Assembly (NCBI RefSeq): GCF_013393945.1
Contig: NZ_CP040297.1
Location: 5,550,001-5,614,000 of the forward strand
Direction: 5' to 3'
Source of the DNA: Nostoc sp. TCL26-01
GTDB lineage: Bacteria > Cyanobacteriota > Cyanobacteriia > Cyanobacteriales > Nostocaceae
DNA length: 64,000 nt
The notes under the pieces were generated by a model. The model was not told the origin of the DNA, did no database searches, and saw only the letters and a list, made by a program, of their open reading frames with translations. A program made the position numbers and the translations under genes. This document shows positions 15,555 through 24,560 of this stretch, piece by piece. Each line of letters opens with the position of its first letter. The stretch's first letter is position 1.

Positions 15555-16147
15555 CGGGCGATCGCTGAAACTTTTTGCCTATTTTGGTCATTTTTGGGTA
15601 AAATCAATTGTGCTGCCGAATAGGCTCGAAATGAGAGTCCTGACAATTTCTGCTGTTTCCTTTGGATATCCCGCAGTACGTTGACTACAGCTAAAGCACG
15701 CATCAAGCCTAAATCAGCATTAGAACCAGCGCGCAGATTAGTTACTGGTAATTCACCTCTGTTGACTTTTTCTAGATTTAAATCTAAATTACTCACCACA
15801 TTACCATTAGGTTGTCCGTCGGTATGACCGATAATTTCGACAACATTGATTTTGTATTTTTTGGTGTTCAATTCTATTTCAGGGACAATTTTATTTAAAA
15901 TATTCGCAACCATTTTTGGAGAGATGGCTGCACTACCTGAAGCAAAGCGATAATCACCTGTATCGGGAATTTCAATAATTGGTGGTGTGTCTGTTGGTAC
16001 TGAGCTTTGTTTTGATATAACTGAGGTGACAATAGTGATTAATAAAAACAAAATTAATATCAAAAAAGCATTAGACATTAAATCTGTAAAAGCTGGCCAA
16101 ATGTTCAAGTCTTCATCAGTGTTTGTCTGTCTTGAGCGATGAGCCAT
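15482..16147 (-). CDS. OmpA/MotB-domain membrane protein, ZorB-like
   Basis: 221 residues. A short cytoplasmic start is followed by NIWPAFTDLMSNAFLILILF, one membrane helix at about 16-45. The Asp in FTDLM matches the position of the proton-binding Asp of MotB/ZorB (YADFM in MotB). A linker leads to an OmpA-like peptidoglycan-binding domain at about 95-215 with EIIGHTDGQPNG, DLGLMRALAVVNVLRD and DDVTRRRIEIRF. It starts 10 bp after the upstream channel gene stops, so the two should form a stator-like ion channel. Length is close to ZorB. No flagellar or Tol genes are nearby. Family is firm; the link to defence is inference. Confidence 0.85.
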   Translation of the reverse strand: MAHRSRQTNTDEDLNIWPAFTDLMSNAFLILILFLLITIVTSVISKQSSVPTDTPPIIEIPDTGDYRFASGSAAISPKMVANILNKIVPEIELNTKKYKINVVEIIGHTDGQPNGNVVSNLDLNLEKVNRGELPVTNLRAGSNADLGLMRALAVVNVLRDIQRKQQKLSGLSFRAYSAAQLILPKNDQNRQKVSAIARQDDVTRRRIEIRFTRLGKVREVK

Positions 16148-16157
16148 AAGGTTGATA

Positions 16158-17720
16158 TTATTCGGTAATTTGATGATCAGGATTCGTGTTTGTTGTGTTA
16201 AAGTCAGTGATTTTGTTGATGCCTTGTGTGAGGCGATCGCCTACTTGCTGATATGCTGTGACTAAGTTACCGTTATCTTTGTGTATTACCTGCATTTCGA
16301 TAATTAAAGTTTCCAGCTTCATACTCAACTGATTTGTTAAGCCTTCAATATTCCCAATTACAGTTTGTAAGCTGCTACTATTAGTATCGATTTTGTTTGA
16401 CACATTCACCAAATTTAAATTTACTTGTTCTGTGTATTGATTCACCGCATGGAGTAACTGTTGTAGCGATGCTTCCACCTGGTACAAGCTATCAGTTTTC
16501 TCGGACATCTTGTTCTCTAATTTCTCAACTTTATTAATTGCCTTAGAGAAACTATTTGCACCTTGCTTTAACTGCGGAATAATCTCTTCTAAAGCACTTT
16601 GATTAGATTGATGTAAATCAAATACTTGCAGCGAAGTTTGTGAGACATTTTTAATATCTGCCCCTAACTTAATTAATTCTTGATTACAACTTTGCACTTC
16701 TTCTAAGATGGTGGCAAAAGATTCTACGGTAGCGGCTAAACTGGCAGCCGACTGAGAAAATTTTGTCTGAGTATTAGTCAAATTGGCTGTAGCTGTTGAT
16801 AATTTTTGAGGAAATTGACTTGTAGCAAATATTTCCGCAGACTGGATAAATACATGAGATTTGGCATTGAGTTCTGTAATTGTCTGGTCAAATTCATTAG
16901 CCGCAGTTGATATCGTACCTGCGGCTTGATAAAATCCCTCATAAACTCGCTTGGCTAATTCATTTGCTTCTCTATTTCCTCTAGAGATTTCTTTCGCCAC
17001 CACACCCAAAGATTGTTCCACAGCATCCCGCACAGTAGAACCAAAGCGAGTTAAGAACTCATCTTGCTGGGATACCATTTTATTGACAATTTTATCGAGG
17101 CGGGTATCACCTTGTACTTGGGGTAGATAAATATTGTCTAGATAATCTTCTAAAGAACTGAGTAATCTATACTTAGCAAGGGTGGTATTTCGCACCCAAT
17201 TAAATACTGTTAATGCCGCACTGAATAATAAACCTACAAAACTAGTAATGAAGGCAATACTCATACCTTCTAATGGTTTTTGTAGTTCAGTAACTAGCGT
17301 ATTAACATTACTAGTATTAATTTGCGTGATGGTTTGGCTGAGTGATGATAAATTGAGCGTGATCCCAAAAAATGTTCCCAGTAAACCAAAGGCTAAAAGT
17401 AAGTTGGGCAGAATTCGACACCAATAATCAATATGTTCACAGGTAAATCCTTTGATTTTTTCTCGGCTATAAACTTGCTCAATTAATGCTATTGTATTGA
17501 CCTGATCTAGATGATTACTGGCTTGCTGAAATCTCCGTTCTAATTCTTTGACTATCTTGGGTTTTTCTCCAGATGGTTTTTCATGAATCAATCTGCTGAT
17601 CTTTTCTTCTATCTCTACTAAATATTGATAAAGTGATAACCGATAAACAATGGTAGTGATAGATGGGATGACAACAAATATAATAGTAAAGAAAACTAAA
17701 TACGGTGGTATTGGTGGCAT
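16158..17720 (-). CDS. MotA/TolQ/ExbB-like channel with long cytoplasmic tail, ZorA-like
   Basis: 520 residues. Three hydrophobic segments: about 5-27, 105-128 (LPNLLLAFGLLGTFFGITLN) and 155-180 (GMSIAFITSFVGLLFSAALT). The LLGTFFGI and S-x-VGLLFSA patterns are those of the MotA/TolQ/ExbB core helices. Residues 185-510 form a long heptad-like coiled coil with MCP-like spacing (QSAASLAATVESFATILEEV). The same design, a proton channel with a long intracellular tail, is seen in ZorA. The next gene is the matching OmpA/MotB partner. The tubulin-like gene lies 67 bp upstream. Proton motive force probably powers the assembly. Confidence 0.82.
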   Translation of the reverse strand: MPPIPPYLVFFTIIFVVIPSITTIVYRLSLYQYLVEIEEKISRLIHEKPSGEKPKIVKELERRFQQASNHLDQVNTIALIEQVYSREKIKGFTCEHIDYWCRILPNLLLAFGLLGTFFGITLNLSSLSQTITQINTSNVNTLVTELQKPLEGMSIAFITSFVGLLFSAALTVFNWVRNTTLAKYRLLSSLEDYLDNIYLPQVQGDTRLDKIVNKMVSQQDEFLTRFGSTVRDAVEQSLGVVAKEISRGNREANELAKRVYEGFYQAAGTISTAANEFDQTITELNAKSHVFIQSAEIFATSQFPQKLSTATANLTNTQTKFSQSAASLAATVESFATILEEVQSCNQELIKLGADIKNVSQTSLQVFDLHQSNQSALEEIIPQLKQGANSFSKAINKVEKLENKMSEKTDSLYQVEASLQQLLHAVNQYTEQVNLNLVNVSNKIDTNSSSLQTVIGNIEGLTNQLSMKLETLIIEMQVIHKDNGNLVTAYQQVGDRLTQGINKITDFNTTNTNPDHQITE

Positions 17721-17787
17721 GAAAATCCTATTGATAAATTGAAGTTATCTGGACAACTCCGCATTTGTCTGTAACTCAGCAACAATA

Positions 17788-20700
17788 TTAGAGTGGATAC
17801 TGATTAAATATGTTTTTGCATTCACTCTCATAAACTTCCTTGGTGATAAAACCATTATCAAAGTATTTTTTTAGCTCCTCTAGTTTGGCAGTTCTGATGG
17901 TGGCAAAATTATCAGTAGACTCAAGAGGTGAATCAATGACTATTTCCCCGGCGATAGCTGGCTGATTTGATAGATTTTTACTAGGTGCAAAACTAGGTGT
18001 TGATGATAAGGTAAATCGCTGCTTCATCTTTTTTTGGAAGCGATTGATAATTCCCTCTTTCGCTGTGGGATCTGTACTTGCTGATGTTCCCACTACTGTA
18101 AATTTATAGGGATAGTTAGCACTATCTTCTGGTAAGTTATCTACTGCTTGGACAAATTTTCTCAGCTTTGGTAAATATGCGTTTTCCCAGAGTTCAGGTT
18201 GTCTTTCGATTAACCCAATTTCCTGATTTAACAGTTGTTCCAAAGCTTCAGTCATATCTTGATGGTTAGCCAGTTTTTCTAGAGACTGGTTCCATTCGGG
18301 ACTGAGGGAAGCAATGTTATGAATACCCCGTAATTCATCGTAGTAGGAAAATTCCAAATGCTGATTTTCCGGGTTCTGTTCCAGTAAGCCGAATGCTAGC
18401 GCGGGGTAGAAGATATCCTCTAATTTTTCCATAGCGATCGCATCTGGAGGGATAATATCAGGAAATGCTGCCTGATAATCGTTATGCAGGAAAGATGTGG
18501 CTGAATTTTGTTCCCGCAGATAGGGATTTCTCATTCTCTCCAAGTTACTAATAAGTCTGAGAGGAAATCCCGCGTACTCGTTGACAATTAAAATCTCATC
18601 ATCAGCTTGGGTGGGTTTTAAGATACTGGCTTCTACACCTAAATCCTGTGCTAACAATGTTTTAAATTGGCGTACTTCCGCTTCATCTGTATCTTTAAAA
18701 CCAATTAACTTACTACTTTTGGCGGGATCTTCTCGGAAATAGGGGTCACTTAAATTCAGGCGTAACAGTGGTTCAGCTTCTTGCATAATTTGTCCTAACC
18801 GAGTTGAACGGTTTGCTAACGGATACTTTTGCATGAAGCGCTTAATCACAGAATTAACGATGTTACCCACACGAGAAGTAAATAGACTATCAACTTTTAG
18901 GTCAATTTCTGTTTGCAGATAGTCTTGTGTACTGCGTTCTTTATCGATGAAAATGGCTAAAGATTGACCTCTACCAGTCGCTTCTGTAATGGCGGTACTA
19001 GCTAATACCAACTGTCCGCGAAAATCATCTTCTGGTAACATGGTTTGGTAGCAGCGCTCAATATCTTCACTATCAAATATTGCTTCGCCACTCATTTCAT
19101 CAAAGTTCATTTGTCTTAAATCACTGTCTTGCTTTTCATAAGTAGTTTGTAAGTCTTCAATTAACCTACTAAAAGCCGTTAATTGATTAGCGATCGCTTG
19201 CACATACTTCTGTAATTCATTGACAATTTTCAGCGCTTCCTGAGACACTGTTAAGTCAAAATTATGCTTAATTAATCTGCTGACTTCTTGGATGGCTCTT
19301 TTGGCTTCTATTTGTACTTGAGTGTTCTTATTATTTAAAAAGGGAATACTTGCTTTTTGCTCAATATCTTCAATGATTTGATCAGCATCGCGCCATTTTT
19401 TATCGATATCTTCTAAACGCCTCATCCCCCCAAACTCAGTGATTAACGCTTGTAAATCTCGCTGATAGTTATGCAATTCATGCTGTAAAGCATCTAACCA
19501 ATCACGACTACTTTTGATGGAGAAATTAGGCTCACTAGGGGTAAGTAATTGAGCTAGATAATCATCAATATGATTCTTCAGTTCTTTACTAATATTGGGA
19601 GAAGCTTGCAGTAGTTTTGTCAACCAAATGCCCCGATTACTTTCTGTTTCTCCTGGTTGGACTTTACGGAATTGCTCACGTAACTCTCTGGGTAATTGTT
19701 GACGAATGTTTTGGCGATCGTCTTTATTTTGACATTCATCAATCGCCCGTTCCAATTTATTTTTCCAACCGTTGATAGTACTACTAAAATTCTTACTGTT
19801 ATCTTCTACCGACTCGGCTATTTTGGTAATTAAGCCATCCTTTCTCGCTAAGTCATTATGCCAACGAGACTGAATCAAAAACTGTTCTAGTAGCTTCAGA
19901 GGATCTGGACTTTGACCTTTGCTGCTTAACCAAAATTTCACCAGTGCTAAACTGACCTGGGTTAAGGCAATCTGCACAATTGTATCACGGGGAAAATAAA
20001 TTGCTGCCAATCCAAATGTTAAATAACGCTGTCCATTGGGACGTGGATGTTTATCCCATTGAATCATGTGTTGGAGAAAATTATCTCTATTGCCCTTAAT
20101 TACAGGTGCTAACTCACCAGAAAAATCTAGGGCAATCTTATGAGCAATCACATTACATAACTTCCCTTGTCCCAAAATTTGATACTCACCTCTAGTTTGA
20201 TGAGATATCAAATAAGTATAGTCAAATGGTGGTCGCTTTTCCTGAATGACTACTAAATTTTCAATATCATAACAGGCGGTAAATCTTGTTCCTGGAGTGC
20301 TGTAATAATTTAATTCCTTAAGTGCAGCGTAAGTATTCGCACTCATGCTAGGAGTATTACCATACAATTCTGGACTTGTGACTAAATAGCTGACAATTTG
20401 AGCGCTGTCATCACCATAAAGCTGTCTCAAACTATAAGCAACATCCAAAAACATTCCGCTTCCTGTACCACCACACAAAGAACCAATGACAAAAATATTT
20501 AATCCTGGTTCAACTCTTAAACTAGGTTTATGATTCAGTAATAAAGACTCATGTCCTCTAGTACGTCTTTCTGCACTTTCTATTGCAGTTTTAATTTTTT
20601 GATAATTGTGAAAAAATGCTAATCTCCCAACAGGCCTAATCCCTTTTGCGCCTTCTTCAACTGCTTTAATATTGCGTAATAACTGGGGAGGAAACCATCG

Positions 20701-21054
20701 ACCAATATGGTCATAAGGGCCATGACGAGTATATTCTGAACGCCGTTCTAGTCCTTCCACAAACATAGTTACTTCCTTGGTGGACATAGTAGCGCTGACT
20801 TTTTCGGCTTCACGGAAACTCAGGTCAACACCATGATAAGTACTACCTGTGCGAATTCCTACTACTTGTGTTGCCGCTTTATCGGTGTCAATGTGAACAA
20901 AACTGACGATGGGTAAGTTGCTTAAATCTCCATAGCGGTCAACAATTAATCGGCGAATTCGCATCAAAACATCCCGGCCAGTACCACCCAAACCAATACA
21001 AACCGTGCGGTTAATTCCTCGATATTGCTGTTCATTTGTAGTTGCTTGACTCAT
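17788..21054 (-). CDS. Tubulin/FtsZ-superfamily GTPase (Tubulin_2 type)
   Basis: 1088 residues. The N-terminus carries a tubulin-type nucleotide fold: GLGGTGRDVL at 21-30 (loop T1), VHIDTD at 53-58, and CGGTGSG at 194-200, the tubulin signature with Cys for the first Gly. The middle (about 390-720) is helical with coiled coils; about 720-1000 is mixed. The last 35 residues (LEELKKYFDNGFITKEVYES) look like a SHOCT module. At over 1000 residues it is far larger than FtsZ or TubZ and fits the Tubulin_2 family of large bacterial tubulin-like proteins of unknown function. It sits between a vWA gene (18 bp upstream) and the channel pair. Confidence 0.85.
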   Translation of the reverse strand: MSQATTNEQQYRGINRTVCIGLGGTGRDVLMRIRRLIVDRYGDLSNLPIVSFVHIDTDKAATQVVGIRTGSTYHGVDLSFREAEKVSATMSTKEVTMFVEGLERRSEYTRHGPYDHIGRWFPPQLLRNIKAVEEGAKGIRPVGRLAFFHNYQKIKTAIESAERRTRGHESLLLNHKPSLRVEPGLNIFVIGSLCGGTGSGMFLDVAYSLRQLYGDDSAQIVSYLVTSPELYGNTPSMSANTYAALKELNYYSTPGTRFTACYDIENLVVIQEKRPPFDYTYLISHQTRGEYQILGQGKLCNVIAHKIALDFSGELAPVIKGNRDNFLQHMIQWDKHPRPNGQRYLTFGLAAIYFPRDTIVQIALTQVSLALVKFWLSSKGQSPDPLKLLEQFLIQSRWHNDLARKDGLITKIAESVEDNSKNFSSTINGWKNKLERAIDECQNKDDRQNIRQQLPRELREQFRKVQPGETESNRGIWLTKLLQASPNISKELKNHIDDYLAQLLTPSEPNFSIKSSRDWLDALQHELHNYQRDLQALITEFGGMRRLEDIDKKWRDADQIIEDIEQKASIPFLNNKNTQVQIEAKRAIQEVSRLIKHNFDLTVSQEALKIVNELQKYVQAIANQLTAFSRLIEDLQTTYEKQDSDLRQMNFDEMSGEAIFDSEDIERCYQTMLPEDDFRGQLVLASTAITEATGRGQSLAIFIDKERSTQDYLQTEIDLKVDSLFTSRVGNIVNSVIKRFMQKYPLANRSTRLGQIMQEAEPLLRLNLSDPYFREDPAKSSKLIGFKDTDEAEVRQFKTLLAQDLGVEASILKPTQADDEILIVNEYAGFPLRLISNLERMRNPYLREQNSATSFLHNDYQAAFPDIIPPDAIAMEKLEDIFYPALAFGLLEQNPENQHLEFSYYDELRGIHNIASLSPEWNQSLEKLANHQDMTEALEQLLNQEIGLIERQPELWENAYLPKLRKFVQAVDNLPEDSANYPYKFTVVGTSASTDPTAKEGIINRFQKKMKQRFTLSSTPSFAPSKNLSNQPAIAGEIVIDSPLESTDNFATIRTAKLEELKKYFDNGFITKEVYESECKNIFNQYPL

Positions 21055-21072
21055 GAGATGCGCCTCTAGCCG

Positions 21073-22218
21073 CTATTTTTTCACTTTAATAATGATCTCG
21101 TAATCACTCTGCCGAACATCTGGACAATTTAAGCGAAACCGAGAACTAGATATCAAAGTCCGGGATGTAATTTCTCGTCCTTGATAATAAATTTGGGCTG
21201 ACTCTGTAGGGATTAAATAAAGTTTTTCACCTTGACGTTCTAAATATCCTCTGACTTCTGCACCTGGACAATCAATAGCATCTACACAAGTAGGATCATA
21301 TTCACCAATGGCAATACGTTTCTGGTTTGGTAGTCTACATTTTTGGTCTTCAGGTTTGGCTGTGGCTTCAAAGTCTACTATTAATTCCCACTTTCTTTGT
21401 ACCCGATAAATTTTCCATATCAGTCCCGATATAATAGTTAAAATCGCCAGGGAAATCAATCCAGGTAGCCATAATTTGTGAGTTAAATAAGGCGTAACTA
21501 AACAAGTTTCTTGATTACCCGGTGCAGGGGTACAAAATTCTTGGACAGTAGGCTGGATATCGACAACAGTCAGTTTATATGCTTTATTATCTTTGGTGGT
21601 GATGGATTGCGATCGCTCTTGCAAAGGTAAAGCTTTGAGCCAGTCCTGTCGCTGCTGACTTTCTAGAGATGAAGCTAGACGAAAAGGACTATCAGCCGGA
21701 GTTTCTACCCACACTGATGAGGGAATTCCCTTGGGAGTAAATAAAGGTGCATCTGTAATCCAAACTACTGATTGTGGCTTGATTGCTTGCTGCTTTTGCA
21801 GACGGTTTTGATTAATTTGAGCAATCCCTTGATAAATAGTTAACTCAGCTCTTTGAATATCTGTACCATAACGAAGAGGATCAGCAACAAAGGGAATTTT
21901 CGCTAATATTTTGTCAAGATTTTCTTTATTCTTACTTTGAAAATATATCGGTGTTCCCAGGGGGTTGTCTGCTGTTGTCAACTCACCAACATTTACATCC
22001 CTGGCAAAAGGTACAACGTATACATAATCACCAGCTTTAAGACTATCTTCGACAATTTGCCGTAAACGTATCCGACCTTCATCATTTAATCCCACACTTT
22101 CCGTCAAATCAATTGCCAAGACAACATCTCTTCCGCCTCCCAAAACGGAAACTATGTTTAAACCGATTGCTTGGATATGGTTAGGCGATTGTCCGGGAAT
22201 AATTCGTGTAGTTGTCAC
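21073..22218 (-). CDS. vWA-domain membrane protein with C-terminal FHA-like domain
   Basis: 381 residues from a GTG start at 22218. A von Willebrand A domain spans about 30-210: GRDVVLAIDLTESVGLND holds a MIDAS variant (DLTES), and VVWITDAPLF gives a later acidic loop. One membrane helix follows at about 243-265 (LWLPGLISLAILTIISGLIW). The C-terminal 110 residues are beta-rich (KRIAIGEYD, LERQGEKLYLIPTE, SSRFRLN) and resemble an FHA-like fold. No signal peptide is seen. It is the first gene of the four-gene operon and may be the sensor or adaptor that places the tubulin-like protein at the membrane. Confidence 0.78.
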   Translation of the reverse strand: MTTTRIIPGQSPNHIQAIGLNIVSVLGGGRDVVLAIDLTESVGLNDEGRIRLRQIVEDSLKAGDYVYVVPFARDVNVGELTTADNPLGTPIYFQSKNKENLDKILAKIPFVADPLRYGTDIQRAELTIYQGIAQINQNRLQKQQAIKPQSVVWITDAPLFTPKGIPSSVWVETPADSPFRLASSLESQQRQDWLKALPLQERSQSITTKDNKAYKLTVVDIQPTVQEFCTPAPGNQETCLVTPYLTHKLWLPGLISLAILTIISGLIWKIYRVQRKWELIVDFEATAKPEDQKCRLPNQKRIAIGEYDPTCVDAIDCPGAEVRGYLERQGEKLYLIPTESAQIYYQGREITSRTLISSSRFRLNCPDVRQSDYEIIIKVKK

Positions 22219-22848
22219 AAGCAGCGCAGCCTATCAGATCACATATCAACGCCGCATAGATACCTGAAAAATGCCATTTTGATGAATTTGGCTATGTACT
22301 GAACATTAACTATGATTAAAAATAATAATTTCAGGTTATTGAGGTCAGCCAAGGCGGATACATAGTGATTTTACCATAAAGTCTGGGCAATAGTCATGTG
22401 TTGATTATAACCGGGTAATCTGCAACCACTTTTAAAGAAATGTAAACAGATCAAAACATCTTTCACTTCTAGTGACAAATTCCTTTGTAGTAAAAAAGTA
22501 ATTTATTTAACCACAAAGGTACAGAGGCACAAAGTTAAGTAGCTGGTAAGATAGGCTTACCCTGATTAAACAAGGATTATTACCGCTTAATTTAAAACTT
22601 CCCCTCTCTTTAAATCTTTGCTTTTACCGTTGATCCCCAATTGGTTATAGACAATCCCTGATATGTAAGCACTACCAATATCATTGAAATTTATAACACA
22701 AATATAAAAACATAATAAACATTATTTAGAGGTAAAAAGGGTTATAAGCTAGATACAATCACGGGTTTTAGGTTCACTACGTATTTATATCTAGAAGGAA
22801 AATATAGAGACAGAATTCAGCCCTAGACGGCATTAAAGATGAACCCAA
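22219..22848. other. Intergenic region between divergent transcription units
   Basis: 630 bp, A/T-rich. I see no gene on either strand. 22494-22533 holds a degenerate copy of the TTTAACCACAGAGACACAGA repeat, seen inverted at 60434-60475. It must contain the promoters of the vWA operon (minus) and the Cys-rich protein (plus), but none can be placed with confidence. Confidence 0.5.
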
Positions 22849-23181
22849 ATGAAACCCATTAATTCTTTAACATCTGCCTGTCGATATTGTCGCCATTACA
22901 AGCCAGAGGGTCGTCGTGGTGGAATGTGCCAACAGTTGGGAGCGCCTGTGCAAGCCGCTTGGAAAGCTTGCTCTTTAGCGTTACCACCTTTTGCGCCTTC
23001 TTGGGAAACTTTAGAAGATGCTTGGGGTTTGCCAGATGCTACACCAGTAGTACAGTCGGAAACTCTTGTGTCTGATTTAGAAAATGCTACTTTCGCTTTT
23101 GTTGAGGAAAAAACTACTTTTACTCCTGAACCAACGAAAGCTGAAGCCGTCTTCATCGCAGAAGTCAGAAGTGGGAAATAA
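22849..23181 (+). CDS. Conserved cyanobacterial Cys-rich protein
   Basis: 110 residues. The first half has Cys at 11, 14, 27 and 41 (SACRYCRHY, GGMCQQLG, WKACSLALPPF), a C-x2-C-x12-C-x13-C set that could bind zinc or an iron-sulfur cluster. The second half is acidic and variable. I recall similar short proteins with this Cys pattern in many cyanobacteria but no assigned function. It stands alone with about 290 bp of repeat-rich DNA downstream. Confidence 0.7.
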   Translation: MKPINSLTSACRYCRHYKPEGRRGGMCQQLGAPVQAAWKACSLALPPFAPSWETLEDAWGLPDATPVVQSETLVSDLENATFAFVEEKTTFTPEPTKAEAVFIAEVRSGK

Positions 23182-23404
23182 AACAAGCCCTCTTGCTGGT
23201 TTTAAATCTTAGGGTCTCTACTTCTATTAGTTGTAAACTTTCATATCTAACCATTCATCATCTTACCTGACTGAGCTGACAGTCTGCGTAAAATTAAAAT
23301 TTGCCTTTGAAAATTTCTGGTGCTGCAAAATTCAACATCTAAATCAAGGGAGTAGGGAGTCCCTAGCTAAAACGTAATTACGTAGGCGCAAGCCTTCCCA
23401 CAGG

Positions 23405-23439
23405 TATTACGAATTACGAATTACGAATTACGAATTACG
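23405..23439. repeat. Short tandem repeat, 7-bp AATTACG units
   Basis: Five consecutive heptamers (TATTACG then four AATTACG), a short tandemly repeated repetitive sequence typical of heterocystous cyanobacteria. Related stretches occur near 11755 and 26780-26940. Confidence 0.85.
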
Positions 23440-23472
23440 TGCGTTACTAGTGAATAACTCCCCATTCCCTAC

Positions 23473-24306
23473 TTAAGGTAGCCAAGGGAAGGAACGAAAA
23501 TTTGGTGGACGTTTTTCCAGGAAAGCTTGTTTTCCTTCGGAACCTTCTTCTGTCATGTAATAAAGTAAGGTGGCATTCCCAGCTAGTTCTTGTAAACCAG
23601 CTTGTCCATCACAATCAGCATTAAAAGCTGCCTTGAGACAACGAATCGCAATTGGGCTTTTTTCTAAAATTTCTTCAGCCCATTTAATACCTTCTGTTTC
23701 TAATTGGGTTACTGGAACCACACAATTTATCAAACCCATTTCTAAAGCTTGTTGAGCATCATATTGACGACAGAGAAACCAAATTTCTCTAGCTTTTTTT
23801 TGTCCGACAATGCGCGCGAGATAGCTAGCGCCGAAACCGCCGTCAAAACTGCCGACTTTTGGGCCAGTCTGTCCGAAAATAGCATTATCAGCTGCGATCG
23901 TCAGGTCACAAATTAAGTGTAAGACGTGTCCACCACCGATCGCATACCCAGCGACAAGAGCAATCACAACTTTCGGCATGGAACGAATCAAGCGTTGTAA
24001 ATCCAGCACATTCAAGCGGGGAATGCCAGCCTCATCGACATAACCAGCTTGTCCCCGTACACTTTGATCTCCACCTGCACAAAAAGCATATTTACCATCA
24101 GTATGTGGCCCTGCGCCAGTAAATAAAACTACGCCAATATTAGTATCTTCACGCGCATCCCAGAAAGCCTCATATAGCTCAAAAACGGTTTTGGGACGAA
24201 AAGCATTGCGTTTGTGGGGACGGTTGATGGTAATTTTCGCAATACCATCAGCTTTGTGATACAGGATGTCTTCGTAGGTTTTGACAGGTTGCCAGTTGAT
24301 TTGCAT
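23473..24306 (-). CDS. menB: 1,4-dihydroxy-2-naphthoyl-CoA synthase
   Basis: 277 residues, crotonase fold. MenB closes the second ring of o-succinylbenzoyl-CoA in the route to phylloquinone (vitamin K1), the PSI cofactor in cyanobacteria. Diagnostic segments: AKITINRPHKRNAFRPKTVF, FCAGGDQSVRGQAGYVDEAG, AIGGGHVLHLICDLTIAADN, GPKVGSFDGGFGASYLARIV and the C-terminal KRPPNFRSFPWLP. Length and motifs are normal. No other men gene is adjacent. Confidence 0.97.
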   Translation of the reverse strand: MQINWQPVKTYEDILYHKADGIAKITINRPHKRNAFRPKTVFELYEAFWDAREDTNIGVVLFTGAGPHTDGKYAFCAGGDQSVRGQAGYVDEAGIPRLNVLDLQRLIRSMPKVVIALVAGYAIGGGHVLHLICDLTIAADNAIFGQTGPKVGSFDGGFGASYLARIVGQKKAREIWFLCRQYDAQQALEMGLINCVVPVTQLETEGIKWAEEILEKSPIAIRCLKAAFNADCDGQAGLQELAGNATLLYYMTEEGSEGKQAFLEKRPPNFRSFPWLP

Positions 24307-24401
24307 GGGAATGATGTACTTGCTGGTGCTTGAGAATTTTATCGCGGACGTACACCATATGCACGGACTGATAGTTTAACAACATACTCGCAGCATTTTT
24401 A

Positions 24402-24451
24402 ACGTGAGTCTCCAACGCAGGTGCAGCTGCGCCTCTGTTGGAGACTCACGT
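24402..24451. repeat. Long hairpin repeat between menB and tsaC
   Basis: ACGTGAGTCTCCAAC (24402-24416) pairs exactly with GTTGGAGACTCACGT (24437-24451) around a loop that is itself partly palindromic (GGTGCAGCTGCGCC). Confidence 0.85.
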
Positions 24452-24454
24452 AAT

Positions 24455-24532
24455 AGTTAAAATCAAGTTTTTTTGAACTGTTGACTTTTGACTACCCTGA
24501 GAAGGGTTTATTGGTTGGGTGCGTAAGTCCTA
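24455..24532. mobile_element. MITE-like remnant ending in TGCGTAAGTCCTA
   Basis: The right end (GAAGGGTTTATTGGTTGGGT then GCGTAAGTCCTA) is the reverse complement of the left end of the complete element at 51573-51715. The inner AAAATCAAGTTTTTTTG is shared in direct orientation, so arms and centre have been rearranged relative to that copy. It lies just before tsaC. Confidence 0.6.
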
Positions 24533-24560
24533 TGATCAATATGAATGTAATATAACCAAC

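Noticed and set aside
15482..17720. Flagellar MotAB or Tol/Exb transport pair
   Set aside because: No flagellar genes in cyanobacteria and no TonB/Tol partner nearby; the long coiled-coil tail fits ZorA better.
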